From assembly GCA_002011215.1 (NCBI GenBank), contig MTML01000048.1, positions 13-61,041 of the forward strand: a stretch of 61,029 nucleotides of DNA. Reading direction: 5' to 3'. Positions within the stretch are counted from its first letter, which is position 1; each line of letters begins with the position of its first letter. The DNA is from Archaeoglobus sp. JdFR-24 (GTDB lineage Archaea; Halobacteriota; Archaeoglobi; Archaeoglobales; Archaeoglobaceae). The translations under genes were made by a program, and so were the position numbers. Shown piece after piece: positions 28,098 through 37,639 of this stretch. The notes under the pieces were generated by a model. It was not told the origin of the DNA and ran no database searches. It was given only the letters and a program-made list of their open reading frames with translations.

Positions 28098-28605
28098 GGT
28101 TTTTAATGATATCTTCAATTTTGTTTATTTCTTCCATTAGTTTCTGTGTGGCAATGCTGCTGTCTAAGTAATCAAGGGGAGCACCACATCTCGGACATTC
28201 GAAGTTGAAATCCATCGCATTCTCGTATTTGATTTTTATGCAGCCATTAATACAGATATAGTATACTGCAGAGGTCTCAGATTCAAGTTTCTCCTGAAGT
28301 TTTTTCCTCGTCTTGAGAAGTTCTCTCATGATAACTTCTTTCTCTCTGTTATAATTAATTTTCCAGTAGTATTCCATCCAGCCAGTCTCTTCGTCTCTCT
28401 TCCTTCTATATTCTGCAATACCCAGTTCATAAAGGGAAAAAAGAGCTCTTCTTACTTCATTAATCTCAATTCCAAGTTCTGCAGACATCTCCTCATCGGT
28501 GAACTCTCTCTGGGGCCGCAGCGCATAAACGATCATTCCAACCTCGCCAGCAACTCTCTCGACAAGTTCATTGATAAGTTCCTCGTTCTGCGGTACTACT
28601 TTCAC
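28075..28605 (-). CDS. tfe: Transcription factor E (TFE alpha)
   Basis: Archaeal homologue of TFIIE-alpha that helps RNA polymerase open promoters. The N-terminal winged helix has REFTDEEMSAELGIEINEVRR shortened here (residues about 33-52), then a coiled region. A zinc ribbon follows with CINGC near 117 and CPRCGAP near 138. The spacing of the first cysteine pair (C-x3-C) is slightly unusual. GTG start. 176 residues, normal length. Its 3' end overlaps the convergent regulator gene by 23 nt. Confidence 0.93.
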   Translation of the reverse strand: MKVVPQNEELINELVERVAGEVGMIVYALRPQREFTDEEMSAELGIEINEVRRALFSLYELGIAEYRRKRDEETGWMEYYWKINYNREKEVIMRELLKTRKKLQEKLESETSAVYYICINGCIKIKYENAMDFNFECPRCGAPLDYLDSSIATQKLMEEINKIEDIIKNLNQSYNS

Positions 28606-28684
28606 ACACCACTATCTGCAACTAATCCTTATTTAATTTTGCGGAAGACCGCTTTATATTCAAATTTTAAAAAGACGAATAACT

Positions 28685-28694
28685 ATTTATAATA
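28685..28694 (+). promoter_or_regulatory. TATA box of dnaG
   Basis: TATTTATAAT-type element about 40 nt before the dnaG GTG at 28730, in the divergent region shared with tfe. Confidence 0.5.
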
Positions 28695-28729
28695 CGTTCA
28701 ACCTATTTAAATTGGTTCCATAGGCTACA

Positions 28730-30082
28730 GTGAGTGGTAGGGAACATGAACAAATCAAAGGGAGAGTGATAACTGTGAAGGCTCCAAGTGACACGACAAA
28801 ATACTTGGTTTATGCTGAAATCGTGGCAGAAGGAGTTGTTGAAAGGCCTGATGTGGTCGGGGCTATATTCGGACAAACTGAAGGATTGCTGGGTGATGAA
28901 CTCGATCTAAGGGAACTTCAAAAGACGGGCAGAATAGGTCGAATTGAAGTCAAGATAGATAGCAAGGGTGGAAGAAGCTACGGTGAGATTAAGGTACCAT
29001 CAAGTCTTGATAAGGTTGAAACTGCAATACTTGCAGCTGCTCTTGAAACAATAGAGCGGGTTGGCCCATGTTCCGCAAAAATTAAAGTGAGGAAGATTGA
29101 AGATGTCAGGGCGAGCAAGAGAAAGAAGATTGTTGAGAGAGCAAAGGACGTGCTGAGAGACCTTTTCGAGGAACCAGAAATAGAATCTGAGAAGATTGGA
29201 GATCTTGTGAGACGGGCAGTAAGAGCTGAAGAAATCGTTGAATATGGGGATGAGAGGCTACCTGCGGGCCCTGCGGTAGATGAATCGGATGCAATAATTG
29301 TGGTAGAAGGCAGGGCTGATGTGTTGAATTTGCTTAAAACAGGGATAAGGAATGTTATCGCGGTTGAAGGAACAAACATTCCGAAAACCATAATCGAACT
29401 TAGTAAAAAGAAAACCGTCACAGCTTTCCTGGACGGAGATAGAGGAGGAGACCTCATACTGAAGGAGCTGCTTCAGGTTGCAGAGATTGACTATGTTGCC
29501 AGAGCTCCTGAAGGCAAGGGTGTTGAGGACCTCTCTCAGAAGGAAATCATCAAGTCACTGAGAAATAAAGTTCCAATCGAACAGGTACATCTCCTGCGAG
29601 TGAGAGATATAAGAGAATCAAAGGAAAAAGAGAGAGATTTGCGAGAATCAAGGGAGGCAAGGGAGGCCAGAGAGCTTAAAGAAATTGAAGTGAAAGAAGC
29701 TAAAAGAGAATCTCGAGAAACCGAACCGAGAAGGGAAATGGATGAAGAAAGCAGGAAGAAGACATGGAAGGAAGAGAGAGCAGAAAAAGGAGAAACTTAT
29801 AAGATCTTCAGAAAGCACAAGGAAGAAGTTGAAGGAAAGTTAATTGCGAGAATCCTGGACAGAAGTCTGAATCTTATTAAGGAGATACCGGTAAGAGATC
29901 TGGTTAAAACACTGAAGACGAACAACACGAAGGGAGATACAATAGTATTCGACGGAGTCATCACCCAGAGAGTCATTGACATTGCTGCTAAGAGGAACAT
30001 AAACTATATTATTGGAGTTAGACTCGGTAGTGTTGTTAAAATCCCGACCAGCGTCAGAATAATCACATTTGATGAGCTTTAA
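28730..30082 (+). CDS. dnaG: Archaeal DnaG-type primase / exosome subunit
   Basis: Archaeal DnaG, with a Toprim domain and known as a stable part of the RNA exosome as well as a primase-like protein. The N-terminal region begins [20 protein letters not shown]. Toprim core: [15 protein letters not shown] near 188-202 and [17 protein letters not shown] near 230-246. A highly charged linker (about 290-370, rich in Arg, Glu and Lys) separates it from the C-terminal domain; such a linker varies in the family. GTG start. 450 residues. Confidence 0.95.
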   Translation: MSGREHEQIKGRVITVKAPSDTTKYLVYAEIVAEGVVERPDVVGAIFGQTEGLLGDELDLRELQKTGRIGRIEVKIDSKGGRSYGEIKVPSSLDKVETAILAAALETIERVGPCSAKIKVRKIEDVRASKRKKIVERAKDVLRDLFEEPEIESEKIGDLVRRAVRAEEIVEYGDERLPAGPAVDESDAIIVVEGRADVLNLLKTGIRNVIAVEGTNIPKTIIELSKKKTVTAFLDGDRGGDLILKELLQVAEIDYVARAPEGKGVEDLSQKEIIKSLRNKVPIEQVHLLRVRDIRESKEKERDLRESREAREARELKEIEVKEAKRESRETEPRREMDEESRKKTWKEERAEKGETYKIFRKHKEEVEGKLIARILDRSLNLIKEIPVRDLVKTLKTNNTKGDTIVFDGVITQRVIDIAAKRNINYIIGVRLGSVVKIPTSVRIITFDEL

Positions 30083-30281
30083 GCTCTTCACCTTATTTTT
30101 TTATTATTTTAAATTCTCAATTAAATTAAGCTTCCAAAAATAAGCTTCTAAAATTTTGAACTCAATTTTTAAACTAAATTGGCATGGGCTTGAGACCCAG
30201 AGCATTTGGTATAAATCTATTCAGGAACTCTTCTGATTGGAAACCCTGAAAAGATTTATACTTTCAAAAGTGATTTCTACT

Positions 30282-31415
30282 GTGGATCAGATAACGAAGG
30301 TATATCTGTCAAGAAAGTTTGAAGAATACTATTCAAAAGCAAAACTGAATCCGCCTCCGGATTTTGAAAGGAGGGAGTGGGCATTTGTACCCTTCGATTC
30401 ACTTCCAAATTTTGTAATGCATAGGCATATCGCATTTACAACTCCGGATATGCTGAAATCCCATATTTTAACCTCTGTTCCGGCTCATATATTCTATTCT
30501 TCTGCACATTATGTCAGGCCTGATGAGGATGCGATGGAAAAAAAAGGGTGGCTCTATGCCGACCTCATATTTGATATAGATGCTGACCACCTCCCACTCA
30601 AAAATAAAAACATGGAAAATGCTCTCAGAGTTGCAAAAAGGGAGATAATAAGGTTAACAGAAATCTTACAGAGAGATTTTGGAGTAGATGAAAAGGACAT
30701 GAAAATCGTTTTTTCGGGTGGGAGAGGTTATCATATCCACGTTTATGATGAAAATTTAAGGAATGTAAGATCTCCAGAGAGACGAGAGATAGTTGATTAC
30801 ATCTCAGTAAATGAGCCAGCTGTATCTGCTACCGAGATGATAGCGTCAACCCAATCTAAAAGAATTATGAGGTGTGTTCTGCGGTATTTTATAAACTTAA
30901 GAAAGAGGGGTAAACTTTCTGACCTTTTTCTTAAATACGGTATAAAAGGAAAAACAGCAGAAAATATTCAGCTGAAACTCAACCGCATACTTTCAGACAG
31001 GAATTTGGCTGAACAGTTTATTGAGGGTAAACTTAAGATAAGCAGAAGTAAGCGCTTCACGGAAATGCTTGACTGGATAATCTCAGTATGCGTGGCAAAA
31101 AACTCCATCCATGTTGATGCTCCTGTCACAGCAGATATCAAAAGGCTGATAAGGTTTCCGGGCTCTCTTCACGGGAAAAGCGGTTTAATGACGATGGAAG
31201 TAAGTTTGAATGATATTGATAAATTCAACCCCCTGAATGATGCAATAGCCTTTGGCGATGAAAAGGTTAAAGTGAGGATACTTCCATTGAAAGGTAAGAT
31301 GTCTGTCAGTCTGCGTGGTGAAACCTTTACATTTAGATCGGGAGAAAAGGTTAAAGTGCCCGAGTTCGTTGCAGTACATCTTCTTTGCAGGGGGATTGCT
31401 AAATATGGACATTGA
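30282..31415 (+). CDS. priS: DNA primase catalytic subunit
   Basis: Catalytic small subunit of archaeo-eukaryotic primase, which makes RNA primers with PriL. Motif LIFDIDADHLP holds the metal-binding Asp pair, and the later FSGGRGYHIHV is the conserved SGGxGxH active-site stretch. The start is uncertain: TTG 30237, GTG 30270 or GTG 30282. GTG 30282 is preferred since a TATA-like TTTATA lies 22-27 nt before it and the N-terminus then fits the family length. Overlaps gins51 by 11 nt, a conserved archaeal pairing. Confidence 0.92.
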   Translation: MDQITKVYLSRKFEEYYSKAKLNPPPDFERREWAFVPFDSLPNFVMHRHIAFTTPDMLKSHILTSVPAHIFYSSAHYVRPDEDAMEKKGWLYADLIFDIDADHLPLKNKNMENALRVAKREIIRLTEILQRDFGVDEKDMKIVFSGGRGYHIHVYDENLRNVRSPERREIVDYISVNEPAVSATEMIASTQSKRIMRCVLRYFINLRKRGKLSDLFLKYGIKGKTAENIQLKLNRILSDRNLAEQFIEGKLKISRSKRFTEMLDWIISVCVAKNSIHVDAPVTADIKRLIRFPGSLHGKSGLMTMEVSLNDIDKFNPLNDAIAFGDEKVKVRILPLKGKMSVSLRGETFTFRSGEKVKVPEFVAVHLLCRGIAKYGH

Positions 31416-31977
31416 TGAACTTCTTATAATTCTCGAAAAAAGCAGAACAGGAAAACTCACGAAAATAGATGATGATTTCTATCTTAATCTGAGGAAACGT
31501 ATATCGGAACTTGAGAGTATGCGAAATGGGGCAGATGAAATGGAGATCTCAAGAATTGATGATGAAATAAGAACTCTCAGAAGATTACATAGGAGGATTT
31601 TTGAGGCACGAACCAGCAAGATAGTCCGAGCCGCATGGGCTACCGCGTGCCATGGCGAATCAGCTGAGAGTATTGAAAATCTCATCTCTGGTGAAAAAAC
31701 CCTTCTTACAAAACTTATAGATGTTATTATCGACTTCAGAGACAATTTTGTTTTTGGGGAGAAGGATGAGGTGAACGAGGATGTAAGGGGAGTTGAAGAA
31801 GAGATTGAGAAGGACACACTTCTCGTAAGGGTAAAAACAAACATCCCCGAGTTTGAAGGTATTGATGGAAAAACATATAAATTGAGCAGGGAGGATGTAG
31901 TTACACTTCCCTCACTTAACGCTAAAGCTCTGATTAAGGCTGATGCTGTTGAATTAATTGAGGTGAATAAAGAATGA
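31405..31977 (+). CDS. GINS complex subunit (Gins51 type)
   Basis: Replication factor that links MCM helicase to the fork. A 190-residue protein with an N-terminal helical A domain (ISRIDDEIRTLRRLHRRIFE near 50-70) and a C-terminal B domain (LLVRVKTNIPEFEGIDGKTY near 138), the order of Gins51. A start in the upstream frame (31315) lies inside priS and is rejected; ATG 31405 overlaps the priS end by 11 nt. The rpl44e start overlaps its stop by 4 nt. The priS-gins51 neighbourhood is conserved in euryarchaea. Confidence 0.88.
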   Translation: MDIDELLIILEKSRTGKLTKIDDDFYLNLRKRISELESMRNGADEMEISRIDDEIRTLRRLHRRIFEARTSKIVRAAWATACHGESAESIENLISGEKTLLTKLIDVIIDFRDNFVFGEKDEVNEDVRGVEEEIEKDTLLVRVKTNIPEFEGIDGKTYKLSREDVVTLPSLNAKALIKADAVELIEVNKE

Positions 31978-32249
31978 AGTACCCAAAAAAGATCAGAACA
32001 TACTGCAAATATTGCGGTAAACATACCGTTCATGAAGTTGAAAAGGTAAGTAAGGGTAAGCAAAGCTCCCTGAGATGGATTAACAGGCAGAAGGCAAGGA
32101 GAGGAAAGGTAGGCAACCTCGGGAAATTCAGTAAGGTTCCTGGAGGAGATAAGCCGACGAAGAGAGTGAACATCAGATTCAGGTGTAATGAGTGCAAGAA
32201 AGCAGAACACAGACCGACCTGGAGAGCTAAAAGATTTGAACTTGTTTGA
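31974..32249 (+). CDS. rpl44e: 50S ribosomal protein L44e
   Basis: Archaeal/eukaryotic large-subunit protein at the E site. 91 residues, with a zinc finger of two pairs: CKYCGKHT near residue 11 and CNECKKAEHRP near 75. Starts ATG overlapping the gins51 stop (ATGA). Followed 24 nt later by rps27e. Confidence 0.97.
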   Translation: MKYPKKIRTYCKYCGKHTVHEVEKVSKGKQSSLRWINRQKARRGKVGNLGKFSKVPGGDKPTKRVNIRFRCNECKKAEHRPTWRAKRFELV

Positions 32250-32273
32250 AAAAGATATCGTAGAGGTGTCACC

Positions 32274-32450
32274 ATGGGCGTGAAAAAGAGCAAATTCGTA
32301 AGGATAAAATGTCCGGATTGTGAAAACATTCAGATCATATTTGACCACCCCTCTACCACGGTCAAGTGTCTCGTCTGCGGGAGAACACTTGCAGAACCAA
32401 GCGGCGGAAAAGGAATACTGAAGGCTGAAGTAATTGAGGTTCTTGAGTAA
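32274..32450 (+). CDS. rps27e: 30S ribosomal protein S27e
   Basis: A 58-residue protein read directly from the sequence, starting [20 protein letters not shown]. Four zinc cysteines: CPDC near 13 and CLVC near 32. The C-terminus, [15 protein letters not shown], is typical of archaeal S27e. A GAGGTG ribosome site lies 6-11 nt before the ATG. Confidence 0.95.
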   Translation: MGVKKSKFVRIKCPDCENIQIIFDHPSTTVKCLVCGRTLAEPSGGKGILKAEVIEVLE

Positions 32451-32470
32451 CATTGGCTGGATAGATACAG

Positions 32471-32502
32471 ATAGTAATAGCGGTAGATAGTAATAGCAGT
32501 AT
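32471..32502. repeat. 16-nt tandem repeat after rps27e
   Basis: Two copies of ATAGTAATAGCRGTAK in tandem (32471-32486 and 32487-32502), followed by decayed AT-rich units to about 32535. Lies between rps27e and the ogg gene. A slippage product; no function seen. Confidence 0.6.
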
Positions 32503-32634
32503 ATGGATAATGATAATAGCAATATAGCAATAGGGCAAAACAGGAAGGCATAATAACTGGATATTGGTTTTACTTCTTTAAACACTCTGCTTAGAAAATT
32601 TTTGTTTGGTTTTTTCATTTTAACTGGAGATAGA

Positions 32635-33279
32635 ATGTCCCAAATAGAAGGGAAGGTGCCCCACCAGCTAATTGAAAAGGTTGAGAAATTAAAACTTGTT
32701 ATAGGCAACTCTGTTAAAAGACAAATACAGGAGTTTTGCTCGTTTAAGTTTAAAGATAATGAGAGCTGGTTCTCTGAACTTTGCTTTTGCATTCTGACTG
32801 CCAATTCTTCAGCTGAAATGGGCATTAAAATTCAGAAAGAACTGGGATATGAAGGATTTGCCAGTTTGAATGAAAATGAGCTGGCTGAAAAGCTTAGAGA
32901 ACTGGGATACAGGTTTTACAATGTCAGAGCGGATTATATTGTGAGAGCAAGGAGATTCCTCAATATAAAGGACATAATAGTGGATATGGATCCATTTGAT
33001 GCAAGAAACTGGCTTGTGGAGAATGTAAAGGGTTACGGCTACAAGGAGGCCAGTCATTTCATGAGAAATGTTGGGTATCTGGACTTTGCCATTCTCGACA
33101 GGCATATTTTGAGAATGCTTCACAATCACGGGATTGTTGAGAAGCCCAAATATCTTGTAAAAAGGAGGTATCTGGAGATTGAAAGAGTTTTTGTACAGCT
33201 TGCTGAAGAGCTTGAAATAAGGCCGGGGGAACTTGATCTATATCTATGGTATTTAGCAACCGGAAAAATTTTGAAATAA
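32635..33279 (+). CDS. ogg: 8-oxoguanine DNA glycosylase/AP lyase, archaeal Ogg (Ogg2)
   Basis: Excises 8-oxoguanine. 214 residues from ATG 32635 (GGAG site before it). Helix-hairpin-helix with catalytic Lys in VKGYGYKEASHFMRNVG and catalytic Asp in LDRHILRML, as in archaeal Ogg2. No iron-sulfur cysteines follow, which separates it from Nth. The first 11 residues of the longer frame (32602) lack support. Confidence 0.92.
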   Translation: MSQIEGKVPHQLIEKVEKLKLVIGNSVKRQIQEFCSFKFKDNESWFSELCFCILTANSSAEMGIKIQKELGYEGFASLNENELAEKLRELGYRFYNVRADYIVRARRFLNIKDIIVDMDPFDARNWLVENVKGYGYKEASHFMRNVGYLDFAILDRHILRMLHNHGIVEKPKYLVKRRYLEIERVFVQLAEELEIRPGELDLYLWYLATGKILK

Positions 33280-33368
33280 TTCCGGAAGGATTTCTGGAAA
33301 ATCCAAATAGATTTGTTTCCTCAGACAATTCGATAATTTTTAAAAATCTGGAGTTGAATTTTCCCTTG

Positions 33369-34625
33369 ATGAGTTCAAAAAACATTCTGTTGGTTGTTGT
33401 GGATGGTATTTCAGACAGGCCTGTTGGTGGAAAAACCCCCCTTGATTCAGCTTCAACACCAAATCTGGATTTTTTCGCAAAATCCGGAATAAACGGAATT
33501 ATGGATACGATCTCTCCTGGCATAAGACCGGGGAGTGATACATCACATTTTGCACTTCTTGGATACGACCCCTTCAGGTATTATTCTGGAAGAGGCCCAA
33601 TAGAAGCTGCTGGGGCAGGAATAAGAATAAAACCTGGAGATTTAGCCTTCAGAGTAAACTTTGGGACAGTTGAAAATTCCAAAAGTGGCGGAAGTGTTTT
33701 TGACAAGGTGGTTGTTGACAGGAGAGCGGGAAGGATAAGTGATACAGACGAGCTTGTGAAAGCGATCAGCGAAGGGTTGAATCTTGAAGAGTTTGGCGTG
33801 GAGTTTACTCTGAAAAGGGGTAGTGGCCACAGAGGCGCACTGGTTTTCAGAGGTGAGGGACTCTCGGACAGAATAACGGATACCGATCCCAAGAAGATAG
33901 GGGAGAAGGTTAGGAGATGCAAACCCCTCGACGAAAGTGATGGGGCAAAAAAAACTGCAGAAATCATAAATTATTTCATGGAAAGGTCACATGAGATTCT
34001 TGAAAATCATCCTTACAATGCTGAGAGAGAAAAAAAGGGTTTACTTAAGGGAAATGTCTTACTTCTTCGAGGAGCGGGAATAGTAAAAAAGATAGTGCCC
34101 TTTAATGAAAAATCTGGATTAAAGCTTGCTGTGATTGCAGGTACAACTCTCATCAAGGGGATTGCAAACTTCGTTGGAGCAGATTTGATTGATGTGGCGG
34201 GAGCAACAGGAAACCTGAGAACCAACCTGGAGGGGAAATTGAGGGCAGCGATTAAGGCGTTAGAAACTCATGATATCGTTCTCCTTCACATCAAGGCAAC
34301 TGATGAACTTGGCCATGATGGGGATTTTGAAGGGAAAAAGAAGTTCATCGAACACTTGGATGATAAGTTAGCTTTGCTGAAAGAACTTGACTTTACAAAA
34401 ACCTGTCTGATTGTTACCGCAGACCACTCAACTCCCGTGACGGTGAAAGAACACACAGCCGATCCTGTTCCCGTGACTATTGTTTATGAGGGAGTGAGAG
34501 TTGATCAGGTCGAGAGATTTTCAGAATTTGAGGCATACAAAGGTGGACTTTGCAGAATCAGAGGGATGGATTTACTCAACATAGCCCTTGATTTGATAGA
34601 TAAATCTAAAAAGTTTGGTGCATGA
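33369..34625 (+). CDS. apgM: 2,3-bisphosphoglycerate-independent phosphoglycerate mutase
   Basis: Interconverts 3- and 2-phosphoglycerate. Alkaline-phosphatase fold: KNILLVVVDGISDRP at the N-terminus with a metal-binding Asp, and RPGSDTSHFALLGYDP with the phosphorylated Ser near residue 60. C-terminal metal ligands lie in HIKATDELGHDGD and VTADHSTP. About 418 residues, the archaeal form. The ATG at 33369 is chosen over a frame start at 33246 because the extra 41 residues overlap ogg and match nothing. Confidence 0.94.
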   Translation: MSSKNILLVVVDGISDRPVGGKTPLDSASTPNLDFFAKSGINGIMDTISPGIRPGSDTSHFALLGYDPFRYYSGRGPIEAAGAGIRIKPGDLAFRVNFGTVENSKSGGSVFDKVVVDRRAGRISDTDELVKAISEGLNLEEFGVEFTLKRGSGHRGALVFRGEGLSDRITDTDPKKIGEKVRRCKPLDESDGAKKTAEIINYFMERSHEILENHPYNAEREKKGLLKGNVLLLRGAGIVKKIVPFNEKSGLKLAVIAGTTLIKGIANFVGADLIDVAGATGNLRTNLEGKLRAAIKALETHDIVLLHIKATDELGHDGDFEGKKKFIEHLDDKLALLKELDFTKTCLIVTADHSTPVTVKEHTADPVPVTIVYEGVRVDQVERFSEFEAYKGGLCRIRGMDLLNIALDLIDKSKKFGA

Positions 34626-34628
34626 GAT

Positions 34629-35981
34629 ATGACAATGTTTGAGAAAATTGAAAAGCTCATAATCCCCGCAAACAGCAGGTTTGAGGAGAGGAGCATCGTT
34701 GTTGATGGGGATGTAATTGTTGGGTCTGGCTGCAAGCTCGGTTACGGTATCATGGCAAGAAAAATCATTGTTGGAGAGAGAACAACTGTTGAAGGAGATC
34801 TCATAGGACAAGAGATCAGGCTGGACTCATGGAGCAACATAGGAGGGAATGTGGTAAGTCACGGAGATTCCTACATCGGTGAGTTCACAACCATAGGGGG
34901 AAGGCTGACGGTACTGGGAGATCTTGAGATAGGAAGAAACGTTAAAATCAAGCGTGGTTTTGAGGCTAAAGGTCTGATAACGATTCAGGATCCGCTTCCT
35001 GTAATAATATTTGTTTTTCTATATATTCTTGAGCTTTTGAGGCTTGGAAGGATAGATGAGGCAGAAAAACTGTTTGAGAATCTTGAAGAGCTTGAATCAC
35101 CTCTTTGGATCCCTGATAACAGCGTGCTGAATCTCGAGACGATTGAAACGGACGGAGATTTTGAGGCAGTGGGGAGCAAAATTCTCGGCAACATCAAAGT
35201 TAAAAATTTCAGAGCAGAAGGATGTGAAATTTTTGGCAGTATAAGGGGAAAGGATATTGTTGTCGATGGTTGTAGGGTTCATGGGGTAATAGAGGGCAGG
35301 ACGATCTATCTGATAAATGGAACAGAGGTGTTCGGTAGTGTTAAAGGCAACAGAATTTATCTGGAAGAAAAGTGCACTGTGGAATCTTCGATCATAGGGA
35401 AGAGTGGTGTATGGATCAAAGATCACATAAAATTACCCGTAGAAATTGAAGAAGAATTGGGGAGAAAAGAGGTAGAGGAAAAAGAAGAGCTTGAAGTAAC
35501 CGAGGTTGATAGTTCAGGCCCGGAAAGGAGCACGAAAGAAGAAATCACCGCCATTGCTGAAGTCAGTGATGACAGTTCAGAGTATGTGAGTGATGAAGAG
35601 GTTGGAGAAGTAGAGGGTAAGGAGGTAGAAGAGCTGAAGGAATCAGAAATAACAGTATCTGCGGGCTTAGTGGATGAGAACGTTGCAACATCAGACACAA
35701 CCGATACAGCTGAAGTTGATTTAATCACTTCAGATTCAATCACCTCGGATGCAGAAAAAGAACCTCAACCAGTAACTGATGTGAGAGTTAAAAAAACAGA
35801 GGATGAACCAAAACCCGAACTCGAACAGGAAATTCAGAAGGTACAGCAGGTGAAGCAATCCTTGGAGATGGCAGAAAAGCCACAGGCAACGAAACCGGTG
35901 AAATCCAAGCCTAAAAAACGGAAAAAAGAGTCGGGAAAAAAATCGAAATCCACTTCAAAGCAGTCAAAAAGAAAAAAGTAA
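34629..35981 (+). CDS. Bactofilin-like polymer-forming protein with charged tail
   Basis: A 450-residue protein. Residues 15-120 and 160-265 are two beta-helix stretches of short hydrophobic repeats, such as VVDGDVIVGSGCKLGYGI and AEGCEIFGSIRGKDIVVDGC, like the polymer-forming/bactofilin fold. A helical insertion (about 125-155) splits them. From about 285 the chain is disordered: first strongly acidic (Glu, Asp, Ser, Thr), then a basic end rich in Lys (last 40 residues). This acidic-to-basic block tail could bind nucleic acid or help assembly; that is inferred. Only 3 nt after apgM, so probably co-transcribed. Confidence 0.75.
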   Translation: MTMFEKIEKLIIPANSRFEERSIVVDGDVIVGSGCKLGYGIMARKIIVGERTTVEGDLIGQEIRLDSWSNIGGNVVSHGDSYIGEFTTIGGRLTVLGDLEIGRNVKIKRGFEAKGLITIQDPLPVIIFVFLYILELLRLGRIDEAEKLFENLEELESPLWIPDNSVLNLETIETDGDFEAVGSKILGNIKVKNFRAEGCEIFGSIRGKDIVVDGCRVHGVIEGRTIYLINGTEVFGSVKGNRIYLEEKCTVESSIIGKSGVWIKDHIKLPVEIEEELGRKEVEEKEELEVTEVDSSGPERSTKEEITAIAEVSDDSSEYVSDEEVGEVEGKEVEELKESEITVSAGLVDENVATSDTTDTAEVDLITSDSITSDAEKEPQPVTDVRVKKTEDEPKPELEQEIQKVQQVKQSLEMAEKPQATKPVKSKPKKRKKESGKKSKSTSKQSKRKK

Positions 35982-36137
35982 ATGAATTTTTTGAAGTTTG
36001 AGGATTAACGATGAAATTGTGAACACCAGAGAATCCAAACAATCTGTAAATAATTTTCGCGATTTGTGATTACAATCAAAAGCTAAAAATAAGTGAAAAA
36101 GAAATTTTCATTGTTGGCTGATTACAAGGGGAGTCGT

Positions 36138-36404
36138 ATGATCGAACTAACTCTGAAGAAGTTTAAAAAAATGTTCCCGAATCTTTGTTATGAAGTTGAA
36201 GGGGTCAAAATACCTACTGTAATCGATCATTTTGAGAGATGTAAAAGCGAGGAAGAAGCAATCGAAATTGTTGATTTTTTTGAAAGGAAAGGGGAAATCA
36301 CGCCAGAGATGGCCAGTTTCCTGAGAAACAACATTTCCAAATTCAGCGATCTTTTTGGGACAAGATCGAAGGGTGATTATGAGAGGAGGGGTCTGATTGA
36401 TTGA
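36138..36404 (+). CDS. DUF2095 family small protein
   Basis: An 88-residue archaeal protein starting MIELTLKKFKKMFPNLCYEV, matching DUF2095 by pattern (HFERCKSEEEAIEIVDFFERKGEI). Function unknown. ATG 36138 follows an AAGGGGAG ribosome site at 6-9 nt; a longer frame from GTG 36093 is not supported. Overlaps the next GTPase gene by 8 nt, so the two are coupled. Confidence 0.8.
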   Translation: MIELTLKKFKKMFPNLCYEVEGVKIPTVIDHFERCKSEEEAIEIVDFFERKGEITPEMASFLRNNISKFSDLFGTRSKGDYERRGLID

Positions 36405-37563
36405 AATAGGTCTGGCTGGAAAGCCAAATGCCGGTAAATCAACTTTTTTCAAAGCTGCAACTCTTGCTGATGTTGAAATCGCAAATTATCCCTTCACAAC
36501 AATCGAACCCAATGTTGGTGTCGGGTTTGTCAGGGTTGAATGTGTGTGCAGGGAGCTAGGAGTCGAATGCGGAGAGTGTGTTGAAGGAAAGAGATACATT
36601 CCTGTAAAGCTCATCGATGTGGCCGGACTTGTGCCGGATGCCCATAAGGGGAGAGGACTTGGAAACGAGTTTCTTGACAATCTCAGACAGAGTGAAGGGA
36701 TAATACATGTTGTTGATGCTTCCGGTTCAACAGATGCTGAGGGGAATGAAGTGGGGATTGGTGAGAGGAACCCCATTGAGGATGTTAAATTTCTTTACAG
36801 GGAGCTTGACATGTGGATTTATGGAATTCTGAAAAGAAACTGGGACAGGCTTGTAAGGAGAATTAGCATGGAGAAAATTCCGCCATACAGACTGATCGCA
36901 GAACAGCTTGCCGGTCTGGGTTTCAGGGAGGTTCATGTGAAGGAATCCATCAGGACTGTTGGAAATGATGTAAGCAAGTATTCCGACGAGGATCTCCAGA
37001 ACCTATCTGCCGAGCTGAGAAAAAGAAGAATGAAACTGGTGATAGCTGCAAATAAAGCAGATAAAGCACCAAAGGAACTTTTAGAATCTCTCAAGAATCT
37101 CAATGAAATTGTTGTTCCCACCTCAGCAGCTTTCGAACTTACCCTTCGAACGGCAGCGAAAAATGGGTATATAAAGTATTTTCCGGGTGATGGGGATTTT
37201 GAAATCACAAAGGAGCTGAATGAGAAGCAGAAAAAAGCACTCGAGCTTATAAGGAAATACATGAGGGAAAACGGTGGTACAGGCGTTCAGAAAGCCCTAA
37301 ATTCGATAATCTTTGACCTTCTTGAGTATATTGTCGTGTATCCTGTTGAAGATGAAAACAAATACACTGATACAAAGGGAAACGTTTTGCCCGATGCTCT
37401 GCTCGTTAAAAAGGGTACAACGGCAAAGGAACTCGCTTTTTTGATACATACAGACATAGGGAAACACTTCATTCATGCGGTTGATGCTCGCAGGAAGATG
37501 AGGATATCGGATAACTATGAACTTAAAAATAATGATGTGATAAAAATAGTTTCAAGTGTCTGA
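36397..37563 (+). CDS. YchF/OBG-type GTPase with TGS domain
   Basis: A 388-residue TRAFAC GTPase. G1 GLAGKPNAGKSTFF (residues 5-18), G2 region NYPFTTIEPN, G3 LIDVAGLVPDAHKGRG near 73-88, G4 IAANKAD near 216. A C-terminal TGS-like domain (about 310-388) is recognised by ALLVKKGTTAKELAFLIHTDIGKHF. This is the archaeal COG0012 form. In the family such proteins bind ribosomes and may prefer ATP. TTG start after GAGGAGGGG. Confidence 0.92.
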   Translation: MIEIGLAGKPNAGKSTFFKAATLADVEIANYPFTTIEPNVGVGFVRVECVCRELGVECGECVEGKRYIPVKLIDVAGLVPDAHKGRGLGNEFLDNLRQSEGIIHVVDASGSTDAEGNEVGIGERNPIEDVKFLYRELDMWIYGILKRNWDRLVRRISMEKIPPYRLIAEQLAGLGFREVHVKESIRTVGNDVSKYSDEDLQNLSAELRKRRMKLVIAANKADKAPKELLESLKNLNEIVVPTSAAFELTLRTAAKNGYIKYFPGDGDFEITKELNEKQKKALELIRKYMRENGGTGVQKALNSIIFDLLEYIVVYPVEDENKYTDTKGNVLPDALLVKKGTTAKELAFLIHTDIGKHFIHAVDARRKMRISDNYELKNNDVIKIVSSV

Positions 37564-37639
37564 TTGATAAATGTCCGATTGTCAACTACCTATAGAACCC
37601 CCCTCTTTAGACACACCACTCTCCAGCACCCTCTAACAG

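Noticed and set aside
28978..29457. Minus-strand frame inside dnaG
   Set aside because: Shadow of dnaG; Ser-rich translation with no family features.
31479..32825. 448-codon minus-strand frame
   Set aside because: It lies opposite gins51, rpl44e, rps27e and the ogg start, all well-known genes on the plus strand; its Ser/Leu-rich translation has no protein character.
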